Source: Thalassolituus alkanivorans
GTDB lineage: Bacteria > Pseudomonadota > Gammaproteobacteria > Pseudomonadales > Oceanobacteraceae
Assembly (NCBI RefSeq): GCF_020447205.1
Contig: NZ_JAJAEL010000011.1
Span: forward strand, 1 to 64,000
Direction of reading: 5' to 3'
Length of the DNA stretch: 64,000 bases
Part shown: positions 42,151-51,942 of the stretch, piece after piece
Layout of the letters: each line of letters opens with the position of its first letter
Position numbering within the stretch: the stretch's first letter is position 1
The notes under the pieces: generated by a model
The model's input: the letters and a program-made list of their open reading frames with translations, nothing else
What the model was told of the DNA's origin: nothing
Database searches by the model: none
Program-made: the position numbers and the translations under genes

Positions 42151-42762
42151 CTACTGCATTTTATACGGAATAATCTGCTCAACCGTCATGCGGTAGGCCG
42201 AAGTCGCTACATCATTTTTATTCACTTCCGTCAGCAGCGTGCCTTCAATCCAGAACGGATCGTAGATGGTTTCCAGCATCACACCATGACGGCTTTTGCC
42301 CAGAATCAGCTGATTCGGTGGCGGCGGCGGCAGATGAATACAGGCGCCGTAGTAAGGCACCAGAAAGAACTCGGTGACGACCTGCTGGTCATCGAACTCC
42401 AGCGGCACTATGTAGCCCGGAATACGGACTTTCTGGCCGTTAAATTCAGTGCGGATATTGGTTGATTGCAACGCCCGGTGCCAGTCAGTCTGCGGCTGAT
42501 CCGGGTTTTTCCCCACTTCGCCCTGCCCCAGCGCCGCATCAATCTGATCTTCTTCTGAACCATCGGCAATCGCCGCCAGCTCAGCCGGAGGATTCGACAG
42601 CGCTTTGAAATCCTCATCCGGCAGCAAATCGGCAAATTCAATTTCGCGGTAGACCGGGTCTGCAGCCTGCGCGCTTGTAAAACAAGCTGCACAGCCGAGT
42701 ACCAGCAGCCAGGAGCCAGCCGTGCGGCGACTGCCCGACAGCAGTGAACGAAAAACAGCCAT
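42151..42762 (-). CDS. DUF3299 periplasmic protein of the zinc-transport locus
   Basis: 203 aa from ATG 42762. A longer start at 42822 would read through the Zur-like box, so it is rejected. Signal peptide to about residue 34 (SAQA|ADP). DUF3299 core: VRIPGYIVPLEFDDQQVVTEFFLVPYYGACIHLPPPPPNQLI (about 112-153), with one conserved Cys and His. Occurs in P. aeruginosa beside the PA4063-4066 ABC system. Divergent from the lipoprotein gene around a shared Zur-like box. Confidence 0.82.
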   Translation of the reverse strand: MAVFRSLLSGSRRTAGSWLLVLGCAACFTSAQAADPVYREIEFADLLPDEDFKALSNPPAELAAIADGSEEDQIDAALGQGEVGKNPDQPQTDWHRALQSTNIRTEFNGQKVRIPGYIVPLEFDDQQVVTEFFLVPYYGACIHLPPPPPNQLILGKSRHGVMLETIYDPFWIEGTLLTEVNKNDVATSAYRMTVEQIIPYKMQ

Positions 42763-42783
42763 CTCAGGGTTTCCTATTTTTAA

Positions 42784-42798
42784 AGTTATAATATAACA
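42784..42798. promoter_or_regulatory. Zur-like box between DUF3299 and lipoprotein genes
   Basis: AGTTATAATATAACA matches TGTTATANTATAACA at 14 of 15 positions; GTTATA-A-TATAAC is a perfect dyad. It is 22 bp before the DUF3299 start and 86 bp before the lipoprotein start, so one site can control both directions. Confidence 0.85.
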
Positions 42799-42883
42799 TA
42801 TCATTTCTTTGGCGCGCCGCACCTTGCCAAGCCCGGCAGCGCCAACGTTATTGACACAAGACGCAGACTATAAGGAATTCAGC

Positions 42884-44335
42884 ATGAACCTACGAGCACA
42901 ACCCCAGGTACGCTACCGTCAACGCCATTTGCTTAAGCCGGTCACGACCACCGCGTTAACCACCTTGCTGGCCCTGACCCTGAGCGCCTGTGGCGGATCA
43001 TCTTCAAATGATGACGATGATGACCATGTTCACGCCGAAGGTGGTCGTTTGATTTACTCACTGTCCGGCTCTGCTGACACCCTGAAAATGTTTGATCAGA
43101 CGGTTACAAGCGAGCAGTTCACCTCCACCACCGTAGCAACAGGTGCCGATGCTCAGCTGGTGCTGTCTAACGATGGTGTCACCCTCGCCATGCTGAATGG
43201 CAGTGATCTGAGCATTGTCAGTTCGGGTCTGGAGCATATGCACGGTGAAGATGCTCATACCCATGACGTAGAAGCTTTAACCGCAGCCCCCATTGCCGGT
43301 GTCGCTCAGGTCGTCGCCACAACAGACCACTTCTCTGTGCTGAAAAATGATGGCAGCGGCCTGTTGCTGGAAGCCGCCGATGGCGAAGTCGTTAGCGGGT
43401 TGAATTTACCCAATAACCTGGTCTATCCGGCTCTGGCATTGGAAGGTGGTCAGTTCATGACCTTTACGCCTAACGCGGTAACCCCGGCCAATACCGACAT
43501 CACCGTGGTTAATGCTGACGGCACAACCGGTACCGATGGTCTGATCTGGGTAAGCCAGAATACCGATGGCTACTTTGCAGAATCCATGACCTGTGCCGAT
43601 GGCGTAGAACAAACCGCTCAGACTGACAACTTCACGCTTGTTTTATGCGGTGATGGCACCTTGCGCTGGCTGATCAGCGGCTATGTAACCGTTGACGGTC
43701 ATCCGGCAGGCGCCGGTGAAGTCCTCCATGTCACCCAGCGCTACCCTGCCACCGAAACCCGCCGTGAAGGTGCCATCGGTGAAGTCACAACAGGCAGTAC
43801 CGGCTTTATCGAAAACATTACCGGTTTAACCAAAACGAACCATGAACACAGTGTTATTGCTGCCTGGTCGGCCGATCAGCTTTGGTTAGTGAATGCCCAC
43901 AACGACCATCCGCACCGTGGCGATTTAGTCTCCATTACCGGTGAAAACTTCGGTGACATTATCGCGGTGAGCACAACAACCGAAGACGATGCCATCGCTC
44001 TTCTGAGCAACAGCGGCAAGCTGGCCGTGAGCCGCTTTGATGTGAATGAAAGCAGCAACCCGGTAGCCAGCGGAGAAACTGCACGGGAGCAACTGGGAGC
44101 CGCTGCAGCCATCTGGAGCACAGCGAATGCTCAGCTGCTGGCCGGTGCTTATGAGTTTCTGGTTGTAAACAGTGCAACAGGCACGCTGTACGAAGTCGAT
44201 GCTCATAGTGCTGAAGACGATTATCACCTGCACTCAACGACTGCCAACAGCAACCTGAACAATGCCTTCAGTGCTGTATTTGCTCATGCAGCAGAGGAAG
44301 AGCACGCGGATGATGATCACGACCACGATCATTAA
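42884..44335 (+). CDS. His/Asp-rich zinc-binding lipoprotein (AztD/PA4063-like)
   Basis: 483 aa from ATG 42884 (AAGGAA site). Lipobox LSAC (Cys36), followed by Asp/His motifs DDDDDHVHAEGG (about 43-54), EHMHGEDAHTHDVE (about 118-131) and a C-terminal HADDDHDHDH. The middle is repetitive, with seven or so beta-strand repeats consistent with a beta-propeller as in the zinc chaperone AztD. Probable role: periplasmic zinc capture for the downstream importer (inference). Zur-controlled by context. Confidence 0.75.
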   Translation: MNLRAQPQVRYRQRHLLKPVTTTALTTLLALTLSACGGSSSNDDDDDHVHAEGGRLIYSLSGSADTLKMFDQTVTSEQFTSTTVATGADAQLVLSNDGVTLAMLNGSDLSIVSSGLEHMHGEDAHTHDVEALTAAPIAGVAQVVATTDHFSVLKNDGSGLLLEAADGEVVSGLNLPNNLVYPALALEGGQFMTFTPNAVTPANTDITVVNADGTTGTDGLIWVSQNTDGYFAESMTCADGVEQTAQTDNFTLVLCGDGTLRWLISGYVTVDGHPAGAGEVLHVTQRYPATETRREGAIGEVTTGSTGFIENITGLTKTNHEHSVIAAWSADQLWLVNAHNDHPHRGDLVSITGENFGDIIAVSTTTEDDAIALLSNSGKLAVSRFDVNESSNPVASGETAREQLGAAAAIWSTANAQLLAGAYEFLVVNSATGTLYEVDAHSAEDDYHLHSTTANSNLNNAFSAVFAHAAEEEHADDDHDHDH

Positions 44336-44407
44336 TTGCTCTGCGTAACCCCTGCTCAGATAACCCGGGCCAGCATCTGCTGGCCCTTACGTTTCAGGTT
44401 CTTTTTT

Positions 44408-46534
44408 ATGCCTCGTCTGTTTCTCGTTTTTACAAGTCTTACCTCCGCTTGCCTGTCCGTTGAGGCACTCGCTCATTCCGCCGAACTTGATACTGTTGTT
44501 GTCAGCAGTGCCGGACAGAATTCAATCTACGATGTTGCCCAGCCTGCGACCGTTCTTAATAAAGACGCGATCAACGGCAACCCGGGTGACACTCTCGGTA
44601 CATTACTCGACAGCACACCAGGTATTGCCAACGCCTCCTTTGGGCCCGGCGTTGGCAGGCCGGTTATTCGCGGTATGAGCGGCAGCCGGGTAAAAATCCT
44701 GCAAAATGGCAGTGACAGTGCCGACTTATCCGCCATGAGTTCCGACCACTCACCCATGGCAGAAGCCAGCTCCGCAGAACAGATTGAAGTGATCTACGGT
44801 CCGGCCACCCTGATGTACGGTGGTGGTGCCATTGGCGGCGTGGTTAACCTGATTGACCGCCGCATCCATGAACAACCAGGCTCAGGCCTGAGCGGCGGGC
44901 TGAATATTAAAGGCAGTAGCAACGACAGCGGCCATAGCACCGATGGCTTAATGGATACAAGCCGTGGCAACTGGACACTGCACCTTGACGGTTTTCAACG
45001 CAGTGCCGCTGATTACTCCAGCGGCGAGCGCGGCGACATTCCCGCCGCCAACAACAGTGGCCGCATTGCCAACAGCGACAGCGAAGGTTCAGGTGGTGCT
45101 GTTGCGCTGAGCTGGGCGGATGGTAAACGGGGCTTTATCGGCGCCAGTATCAGCACTCTGGAATATGACTACGGCGTGCCCAATACCGATGGCGAGCCTT
45201 TCCGGGTTAAGCCCAAGCAAGTCCGTTATGACCTGAAAGGTGCCTGGCGTCCTGACCCGTCCAGCGCTTTCAGCTGGCTGGATGAATGGCGCACCGAGCT
45301 GTCATTCAACGATTATGAACACGCAGAAACCGGGGCCAGAAATGATATTCCCGGTGCCGCCACGGTGGATATCGGCCTGTTTGATCAGGAAAGCTGGGAG
45401 CTGCAAAGCCGTATGCGCCATGCGGCATTCGGCCAATGGCAGGGAACCTTTGGCCTGCAGATGAAATATCAGAAACTGGCCTTGTGCCATAATCACAGCG
45501 GCTGCAGCGGCATCCCTTCGTTTGCGGCAACCGCCTGGGACGGAGCAACCGGATTCAACCTGTTAAACCGTGAGCGCGGCGGCTTTCTGCATTCCCACTC
45601 AACGCCAATGCCCCTGAACGAAACCACGCAAACCGGTGTGTTTCTGGTTGAACAACGAGATTGGTCGCAGGGCACGCTGGAGCTTGGCGCACGCCTTGAT
45701 TCTGTCAGTATCAGCTCAGACCCGGACCCGATTGACCCCAACTATCGCCAGCAACGCAGCTACTACAACGACAAAAATTTCAATCCGGCGACATTGTCGG
45801 CAGCCGGCACCTGGGTGCTGGATGAGCAACAGCGTCTGGGACTGAATCTGGCACGGGTACAACGCGCACCGGATGCCGCCGAGCTGTTCTGGAATGGTGA
45901 TCACCATGCGACCTTCTCGTTCCAGCTCGACAATCCCGACCTGAGCGTGGAAACCGCCTGGACAGTGGATATTAACTGGCTGCGTGAAAGCGAACATGAC
46001 CGCGTAAAAATCGCCCTGTTCCACTACCGTTTTCAGGATTACATCTACAACGAGCTGAAAGATTTCACCGACCCCTTCCACGATAATAATGTGTATCGTC
46101 AGGAGCAGGACGATGCCCGTTTTCTCGGTGCGGAGTTCAGCTGGCAGCACAACATTGACGAACTCTGGCATCTGGATATCAATGCCGATGTGGTTCAGGC
46201 GCGTCTGCGTAACGGTGATCATCTGCCACGAACGCCACCGGCCAGTGCCCTGTTTGCCATCAACCGGGAAAGCGGGCACCTGCTGATGCGCCTGGAAGGA
46301 CAGGCAACAGCCAGCCAGAAGCGCACCGCCGCCAACGAAGACCCCAGCGACGGCTATACGCTGCTGAACGCCAGCCTCAGTTACCGCCAATTGTTCGCGC
46401 ACAGCGAATTGCTCTGGCGCCTCGCCGCCAGTAACCTGACCGACCAATACGCCGTTAACCATGTGTCCTACCTGAAACATGCGGCCCCGCTTGCCGGGCG
46501 CAATATTCAGCTGGGGCTGAACTGGAGCTTCTGA
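44408..46534 (+). CDS. znuD: TonB-dependent outer-membrane receptor, ZnuD-like
   Basis: 708 aa from ATG 44408. Signal peptide, then a plug (DTVVVSSAGQNSIYDVAQPATVLN, GVGRPVIRGMSGSRVKILQNG) and a C-terminal barrel ending in ...GLNWSF with the terminal Phe. His/Cys-bearing loop LCHNHSGCSGIP (about 358-369) and HHATF resemble zinc-binding loops of ZnuD. It would import zinc or zinc chelate through TonB energy. Third gene of the Zur-associated set. Confidence 0.85.
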   Translation: MPRLFLVFTSLTSACLSVEALAHSAELDTVVVSSAGQNSIYDVAQPATVLNKDAINGNPGDTLGTLLDSTPGIANASFGPGVGRPVIRGMSGSRVKILQNGSDSADLSAMSSDHSPMAEASSAEQIEVIYGPATLMYGGGAIGGVVNLIDRRIHEQPGSGLSGGLNIKGSSNDSGHSTDGLMDTSRGNWTLHLDGFQRSAADYSSGERGDIPAANNSGRIANSDSEGSGGAVALSWADGKRGFIGASISTLEYDYGVPNTDGEPFRVKPKQVRYDLKGAWRPDPSSAFSWLDEWRTELSFNDYEHAETGARNDIPGAATVDIGLFDQESWELQSRMRHAAFGQWQGTFGLQMKYQKLALCHNHSGCSGIPSFAATAWDGATGFNLLNRERGGFLHSHSTPMPLNETTQTGVFLVEQRDWSQGTLELGARLDSVSISSDPDPIDPNYRQQRSYYNDKNFNPATLSAAGTWVLDEQQRLGLNLARVQRAPDAAELFWNGDHHATFSFQLDNPDLSVETAWTVDINWLRESEHDRVKIALFHYRFQDYIYNELKDFTDPFHDNNVYRQEQDDARFLGAEFSWQHNIDELWHLDINADVVQARLRNGDHLPRTPPASALFAINRESGHLLMRLEGQATASQKRTAANEDPSDGYTLLNASLSYRQLFAHSELLWRLAASNLTDQYAVNHVSYLKHAAPLAGRNIQLGLNWSF

Positions 46535-46539
46535 TCAAC

Positions 46540-47292
46540 ATGATCACAGCCGATCTTTCCGCAGATCAACCTGTCGCCGTACAGCCGGTGCTGGAAATCC
46601 GCCATCTGCTGCACGCCTGGCCGGATGCCCAATCCGGACAGGCAGAAACGCTGCTGGATATCCGCCATTTTCAATTGCAGGCCGGCGAGCGCTGTTTTCT
46701 GCATGGCCCGTCGGGCAGCGGTAAATCGACCCTGCTGAATATTATTGCCGGGCTCTGTCAGCCCAGTACCGGCGAGATTTGGCTGGCCGGTAAATCGCTG
46801 TGGCAACTGAGCGCACGTCAGCGCGACCACCTGCGTGCCAGCAAAACCGGAGTGATCAGCCAGACCTTTAACCTGCTGCCCTATCTGACGGTGAGCGAAA
46901 ATCTGCAGCTGATGCAGAATTTTGCCGGGCAGCACAACGACCGCTACTGGCAGGGGTATCTGCTGCAACAACTGAACCTGAGCGAACAGGCTAACCAGAC
47001 CGTGGCGCGACTGAGCGTTGGCCAGCAACAACGTGCCGCTATTGCCCGCGCACTGGTACACCGTCCGGCGCTGATCATCGCCGACGAGCCGACCTCGGCA
47101 CTGGATAACGACAACAAAAATGCCTTTATGCGCCTGCTGCTGCAGGAGTGTTCCGCCAGCGGTGCCAGCCTGTTACTGGTCAGTCACGACCTCAGCCTGC
47201 AGCCGCATTTTGACCGGGTGCTGGATATCGCCAGCTGCAAGCCCGGTCAGCGCGCAACGCCGGTGTCAGAGAAGGAGCCACTGCCATGCTGA
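46540..47292 (+). CDS. ABC transporter ATP-binding protein (MacB/LolD type)
   Basis: 250 aa. Walker A GPSGSGKST (about 60-68), signature LSVGQQQRAAIARAL (about 155-169), Walker B LIIADEPTSALD. Q-loop ISQTFNLLPYLTVSEN. Starts 5 bp after the receptor stop and overlaps the permease gene by 7 bp. Same order and type as PA4064. Confidence 0.9.
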   Translation: MITADLSADQPVAVQPVLEIRHLLHAWPDAQSGQAETLLDIRHFQLQAGERCFLHGPSGSGKSTLLNIIAGLCQPSTGEIWLAGKSLWQLSARQRDHLRASKTGVISQTFNLLPYLTVSENLQLMQNFAGQHNDRYWQGYLLQQLNLSEQANQTVARLSVGQQQRAAIARALVHRPALIIADEPTSALDNDNKNAFMRLLLQECSASGASLLLVSHDLSLQPHFDRVLDIASCKPGQRATPVSEKEPLPC

Positions 47293-48533
47293 TGCGTCTG
47301 GCCGTTAAAAGTCTGCTGCAGCGTAAACTGGCGGTGGCGCTGATTGTGCTGGCGATGAGCCTGAGCCTCGCCACCCTGTTACTGACCCGCAGTTTAAGCA
47401 GCGAGTTACGCAGCAGTTTCAGCAACAGCATCAGCGGCACCGACCTGATTGTGGCCGCCCGCAGCCATCCGCTGCAGGTGTTGCTGTATTCGGTATTCCG
47501 CATGGGCACGCCAACTCAGGCGATGTCGGCAGAGCGCTGGCATGAAATCGAACAACGGCCGCAAACCGCCTGGACCTTTCCCATCGTGCTCGGCGACTCC
47601 CATCAGGGCTATGCGGTGATCGGCACCAACGACGATTACTTCCGCCATTTCCGTTATGGCCGCCAGCAGGCTCTGCAATTAAGCAGCGCCCTGCCGGAAA
47701 TCAACCTGCAGAAACCGCACTTTGCCGCACCGCTGCAGGTATTTATTGGTGCCACCGTGGCACGCGAGCGTGGCTATGCCGTGGGCGATCATCTGCACCT
47801 CAGCCACGGCAGCCATGGCCACAGCTTTATGCAACACAAAGAGGTGGATTTTGTGGTTGCCGGTATCCTGCAGCCAACCGGCACGCCGGTTGACCGCTCG
47901 CTGCATGTGCATCTGCAAACGCTGGAAGCGCTGCACGATCCGCAGCAGGCTCTGCGTCTGACAAACGCGGAATGGCAGGATCTGCCTGAGGCCGATGCAA
48001 TCTCCGCGCTGTTTATCGGCCTGACCTCACGGCCGCTGTTATTTCAGCTACAGAACGTTTTAAACCAGCCCCATCAGGAACCGTTAACCGCGGTCATTCC
48101 CGGCGTTGCCCTGAGCGAATTCTGGCAATTGCTGGGTAATGCCGAACAACTGCTGCAGGCACTGAGCCTGCTGATGTTAATCACCAGCCTGCTCGGCTCG
48201 GTGGCTATGCTGCAGGTCACCGTGGCCGGACGACGTCAGGAAATTGCTCTGCTGCGTATTATTGGCGCCCGCCCGCTGTACCTCTTTGTGCTGCTGGAAA
48301 CCGAGGTATTACTGCTGACGCTGCTCAGCTGGCTGCTGGCCCTGAGCATGGCCGCGGCGACTCAGTGGCTGGCCCAGCCGCTACTGGCCGAACATTACGG
48401 CCTGTTGATTGAACCACTGCTCAACCTGCAGGACGTCTGGTTCTACGCTGCGCTCAGTCTGGGCCTGGCACTGCTCGCCGGCCTGTTACCGGCGCTGTCG
48501 GCCTACCGCTTGTCGTTAACCACTCAACATTAA
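47286..48533 (+). CDS. ABC transporter permease (FtsX/MacB type)
   Basis: 415 aa. One N-terminal membrane segment (about 14-33), a large periplasmic region (about 35-275), three C-terminal membrane helices (about 285-308, 332-358, 380-408). MacB-type permeases couple to the envelope and do not import small molecules by the usual route, so the zinc function of this pair is unclear. Overlaps the ATPase gene. Confidence 0.88.
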   Translation: MLMRLAVKSLLQRKLAVALIVLAMSLSLATLLLTRSLSSELRSSFSNSISGTDLIVAARSHPLQVLLYSVFRMGTPTQAMSAERWHEIEQRPQTAWTFPIVLGDSHQGYAVIGTNDDYFRHFRYGRQQALQLSSALPEINLQKPHFAAPLQVFIGATVARERGYAVGDHLHLSHGSHGHSFMQHKEVDFVVAGILQPTGTPVDRSLHVHLQTLEALHDPQQALRLTNAEWQDLPEADAISALFIGLTSRPLLFQLQNVLNQPHQEPLTAVIPGVALSEFWQLLGNAEQLLQALSLLMLITSLLGSVAMLQVTVAGRRQEIALLRIIGARPLYLFVLLETEVLLLTLLSWLLALSMAAATQWLAQPLLAEHYGLLIEPLLNLQDVWFYAALSLGLALLAGLLPALSAYRLSLTTQH

Positions 48534-48682
48534 ACTGCTCACATTAAACCGCGAGCATTAAACCGGCGACATCAGCCGGCTGGCCACTTCAGAGTGGTCA
48601 GTAAAGACAAGTGACTGACCGGCGCGAACCGGCAGCGCATCACCCAGGCTCCTACACTGAGGGATCAGCACAGGAGCTTATA

Positions 48683-50746
48683 ATGACAATCAAACTTCCT
48701 TTCCCTGCTTTGCGCTTACGCAAACCCCGTGGCCAGCAATGCCTCAACGCCGGACTGCTGCTCAGCGCCGGTCTGTTACTGAGCGCCTGCGGCCAGTCCG
48801 ATAACCAGATCAGCGTCAGCAGCGACGAACGCGCAGCTACCGCCACCACCATTGCCGCCAACCACCAGGTGGCAGAGCAACTGAACCTGAATGATCAGCA
48901 GGATTTTAACGACGCCCGCCGTGGCCTGATTGCCAGCCCGGAAAACCTGCAGGTTGCTTCGCTGGCCGACCCGGCGACAAAGGTCTGGGATATGCCCGCC
49001 TACGGTTTTGTACAGGGCGATGCGCCCGACAGCGTCAACCCCAGTCTGTGGCGTCAGGCGCAGCTGAATAATATTCATGGTTTATTTGAAGTAACGCCGG
49101 GCATTTATCAGCTGCGTGGCTTCGATTTATCCAATATGACGCTGATTAAAGGTGACAGTGGCTGGATTGTAATCGACCCGATCACCGCTAAAGAAACTGC
49201 ACGCACCGCCTTTAATTTTGCCATGCAACAACTGGCAGAACGTTACCCGGGTAAACAGAATATCAGCGCTATTTTATTTACCCACAGCCATATCGACCAC
49301 TTTGGTGGCGTGCTCGGCATTATCAGCCAGCAGGAAATTGAGCAGGGTGATATTCCGGTGATTGCACCGGCCGGATTTATGGAAGAGGCCACCAGCGAAA
49401 ATATTATTGCCGGTACAGCCATGAGCCGCCGTGCGGTGTATATGTACGGTAAAAATCTGGCCCGCGATGAATTCGGCCATGTGGATTCCGGCTTAGGTAA
49501 AAGCCCGGCCTTTGGTGAGTTCAGTATTATTGAACCCAATCAGCTGGTCAGTGAAACCCCGACCGAGCTGACCATTGACGGTGTTCAGTTTCAGTTCCAG
49601 TACACCCCGGAATCCGAAGCACCGGCCGAGTTCACCTTTTATTTACCGCAATATAAAGCCTTCTGCGGTGGCGAAGTGGTATCGCGTAATATGCACAACC
49701 TCTACACCCTGCGCGGTGCCAAGGTACGCGATGCACTGAAATGGAGTGCCTATATTGAAGAAGCACGTAACCTGTTTGCCGATGCCGATATTTATTTCGC
49801 CAGCCACCACTGGCCGATGTGGGGCAAAGAGCGTATTCAGACCTTCCTGAAACAACAGCGCGATACCTACAAATTTATTCATGACCAGACCGTACGCCGT
49901 ATGAACCAGGGCATGACACCGGGTGAAATTGCCGAAGATCTGGCCCTGCCCGAGTCCCTCGCCCAGGCCTTTTCCAGCCGGGGTTATTACGGCACGGTAA
50001 AACACAATGCACGTGCGGTTTACCAGGGCTATTTAGGCTGGTACGACGCCAACCCGGCCCGCCTTGATCCGCTGCCCGATCCGCAACGGGCCGCCGGTTA
50101 TGTTGCTCTCGCCGGTGGTGCCGGAGCCCTGCTGGAAAAAGCACAAAGTGCGTTTGATGCCGGTAATTACCGCTGGAGTGCCGAGCTGCTCAACCATCTG
50201 GTGTTTGCTGAACCGGAAAACAGAGCCGCGCGTAAACTGCTGGCACGTAATTATGATCAGCTGGGTTATCAGGCCGAATCCGGTCCGTGGCGTGATGTGT
50301 ATTTAACCGCGGCACTGGAATTACGCACCGGCACACCGGAAACCGGCATTAATATCGCCACCATGAAAGATATGCTGCTGCAGACGCCGGTGGCCAACTT
50401 CTTCGATACTCTGGCTGTACGCTTAAAAGCCGAAGATGCCGCCGATAAAAACTGGCGCATTAAAATTAACTTTACCGATCTGAATGAAAGCCATCTGCTG
50501 TGGGTTGAAAATGCCGTGCTGCATCATCGCCAGCTGAGCAAAGACACGCCGCTGGAAGGTGAAATCAACGCCAGCCTGAACCTGACTCACCCGCTGTTTA
50601 TCAGCATGCTGATTGGTGAGGCCGGCTTAAAAGACACGCTGTTTTCCGATGACCTGAGCATTGATGGCAGCAAGATTGATCTGATGCGTTTTTTCAGTCT
50701 GTTTGAAAAGCCTGCAACATCGTTTGCGATTGTGTTGCCGGATTAA
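48683..50746 (+). CDS. Alkyl/aryl-sulfatase lipoprotein (SdsA/YjcS-like metallo-beta-lactamase fold)
   Basis: 687 aa from ATG 48683 (AGGAG site). Signal and lipobox LSAC near residue 35. The metal-binding motif THSHIDHFGG (about 201-210) is intact, followed by the alkyl-sulfatase dimerisation and C-terminal SCP2-like domains (about 430-560 and 565-685). It hydrolyses primary alkyl sulfates such as SDS to alcohol and sulfate. Periplasmic or outer-membrane anchored. Monocistronic. Confidence 0.88.
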   Translation: MTIKLPFPALRLRKPRGQQCLNAGLLLSAGLLLSACGQSDNQISVSSDERAATATTIAANHQVAEQLNLNDQQDFNDARRGLIASPENLQVASLADPATKVWDMPAYGFVQGDAPDSVNPSLWRQAQLNNIHGLFEVTPGIYQLRGFDLSNMTLIKGDSGWIVIDPITAKETARTAFNFAMQQLAERYPGKQNISAILFTHSHIDHFGGVLGIISQQEIEQGDIPVIAPAGFMEEATSENIIAGTAMSRRAVYMYGKNLARDEFGHVDSGLGKSPAFGEFSIIEPNQLVSETPTELTIDGVQFQFQYTPESEAPAEFTFYLPQYKAFCGGEVVSRNMHNLYTLRGAKVRDALKWSAYIEEARNLFADADIYFASHHWPMWGKERIQTFLKQQRDTYKFIHDQTVRRMNQGMTPGEIAEDLALPESLAQAFSSRGYYGTVKHNARAVYQGYLGWYDANPARLDPLPDPQRAAGYVALAGGAGALLEKAQSAFDAGNYRWSAELLNHLVFAEPENRAARKLLARNYDQLGYQAESGPWRDVYLTAALELRTGTPETGINIATMKDMLLQTPVANFFDTLAVRLKAEDAADKNWRIKINFTDLNESHLLWVENAVLHHRQLSKDTPLEGEINASLNLTHPLFISMLIGEAGLKDTLFSDDLSIDGSKIDLMRFFSLFEKPATSFAIVLPD

Positions 50747-50761
50747 GGACTTCTTTCTTCT

Positions 50762-50842
50762 CGTTCCCATGCTCCGCGTGGGAACGCCCCGCTCCGTGGG
50801 GTAATGCAACAGCACCGGCAAGGGCTACCACGCAGAGCGTGG
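50762..50842. repeat. Palindromic CGTTCCCA-type repeat element
   Basis: Three successive hairpins: CGTTCCCA..TGGGAACG (50762-50786), CCCC..GGGG (50787-50801) and CCACGC-AGA-GCGTGG (50828-50842). The GTTCCCA/TGGGAAC words resemble a widely scattered gammaproteobacterial intergenic repeat. It fills the gap between the sulfatase and AraC stops. Confidence 0.65.
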
Positions 50843-50880
50843 GAGCCAGATGGCAAGAGACTTTCTGCGAGGGTATTTTT

Positions 50881-51906
50881 TTACGCTCCGGCGCTTTTCT
50901 TTTCCTTACGGTATTGCCCCGGCGTCTGCTCAAACCAGCGCTGAAACGCGCGGTTAAAATTACTGCTGTCACTGAATCCCAGCCGTAATGCTATATCCGT
51001 TACCGGCACCGCTGTCTGTAGCAGGTAATGTACCGCCATTTCACGCCGAACTTCTTCCAATACCTGACGGAAACTGGTGCCTTCCTGTTGCAGATAACGT
51101 CGCAGCGTGCGTTCGCTCAGATTAAATACCTGTGCGGTATCGGCCAGCGTCGGTTCGCCCTGTTCCAGCACCGCCTGAATGCTGTTTTTTATCCGCTCGT
51201 GCCAGTTAAGGGCATTCATTTTTTGCAGGTATTGTTCAACCAGTGCTTCGTTGGCAGCAGCCAATTGTGAATCGCCGGGCAATGCCATTTTTATCAGCTG
51301 AGCACGTTCAAACCACAGGCAGTTGGTGGCCTGCTGAAAATTGACCGGGCACCGAAAAAATGTACTCCAGCGCTCGCCGCCTGCTGCGGGTAAAGACCGC
51401 ATTAATTCAACATTCTGCACCAGCAGATTCTGCCCGGTTAATTGCCGGGCAAAGGTAACGATGGTGGCAAAAAAACCATCAACGGCAAGGGCGCTGATCG
51501 GCACTCCCGCCAGAGGATCAATGGCAAAACCGATACGGTGTGGCTGATGAATAACGCGGATATTAACGGTGTTGGAAATCATGGCGTGATAGCGCCCGAT
51601 TTTTTCGATCACCTGCTGCATATTCTGGCAACTGATCATCAGCAAACCGAGGGCGCGAAAATGCATCGGCTGCACATAACGTGAAACTTCCAGGCCAAAA
51701 GCCGGATTCGCAGTAATCTGTTCCACCCGGTCCCAGAAGGCAGTCATGGTAGCAATGGCAACACGGCTGTCGGGATGCTGCTCCAGCTCCTGCAGGTTAA
51801 GGCCGACGTCCTGCAGCAAAGGCACAGGGTCGCGACCGGATTCCTGCAGGGCTTTGCAGATGGCCAGCGCCCAGGCAGCAATAGTGGAATAAGAAGGCTG
51901 ATTCAT
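50881..51906 (-). CDS. AraC-family regulator with N-terminal arabinose-binding-like domain
   Basis: 341 aa. N-terminal domain of the PF12625 type (about 20-215) and C-terminal AraC HTH (about 245-335: DTAQVFNLSERTLRRYLQQEGTSFRQVLEEVRREMAVHYLLQ and SDSSNFNRAFQRWFEQTPGQYR). It lies in the same direction upstream-to-downstream as the alpha/beta hydrolase gene (36 bp gap) and may regulate lipid or alkane-related genes, as relatives do. Confidence 0.88.
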   Translation of the reverse strand: MNQPSYSTIAAWALAICKALQESGRDPVPLLQDVGLNLQELEQHPDSRVAIATMTAFWDRVEQITANPAFGLEVSRYVQPMHFRALGLLMISCQNMQQVIEKIGRYHAMISNTVNIRVIHQPHRIGFAIDPLAGVPISALAVDGFFATIVTFARQLTGQNLLVQNVELMRSLPAAGGERWSTFFRCPVNFQQATNCLWFERAQLIKMALPGDSQLAAANEALVEQYLQKMNALNWHERIKNSIQAVLEQGEPTLADTAQVFNLSERTLRRYLQQEGTSFRQVLEEVRREMAVHYLLQTAVPVTDIALRLGFSDSSNFNRAFQRWFEQTPGQYRKEKKSAGA

Positions 51907-51942
51907 GGCGAACCTGTATTGGGGCCTGTTAATACGCAGAGA

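Noticed and set aside
42763-42822. Longer start for the DUF3299 gene
   Set aside because: It would translate through the Zur-like box and adds residues before an obvious signal peptide.
45716-46480. 254-aa leftward frame antisense to the TonB receptor
   Set aside because: Mirror of the receptor coding region; no family features.
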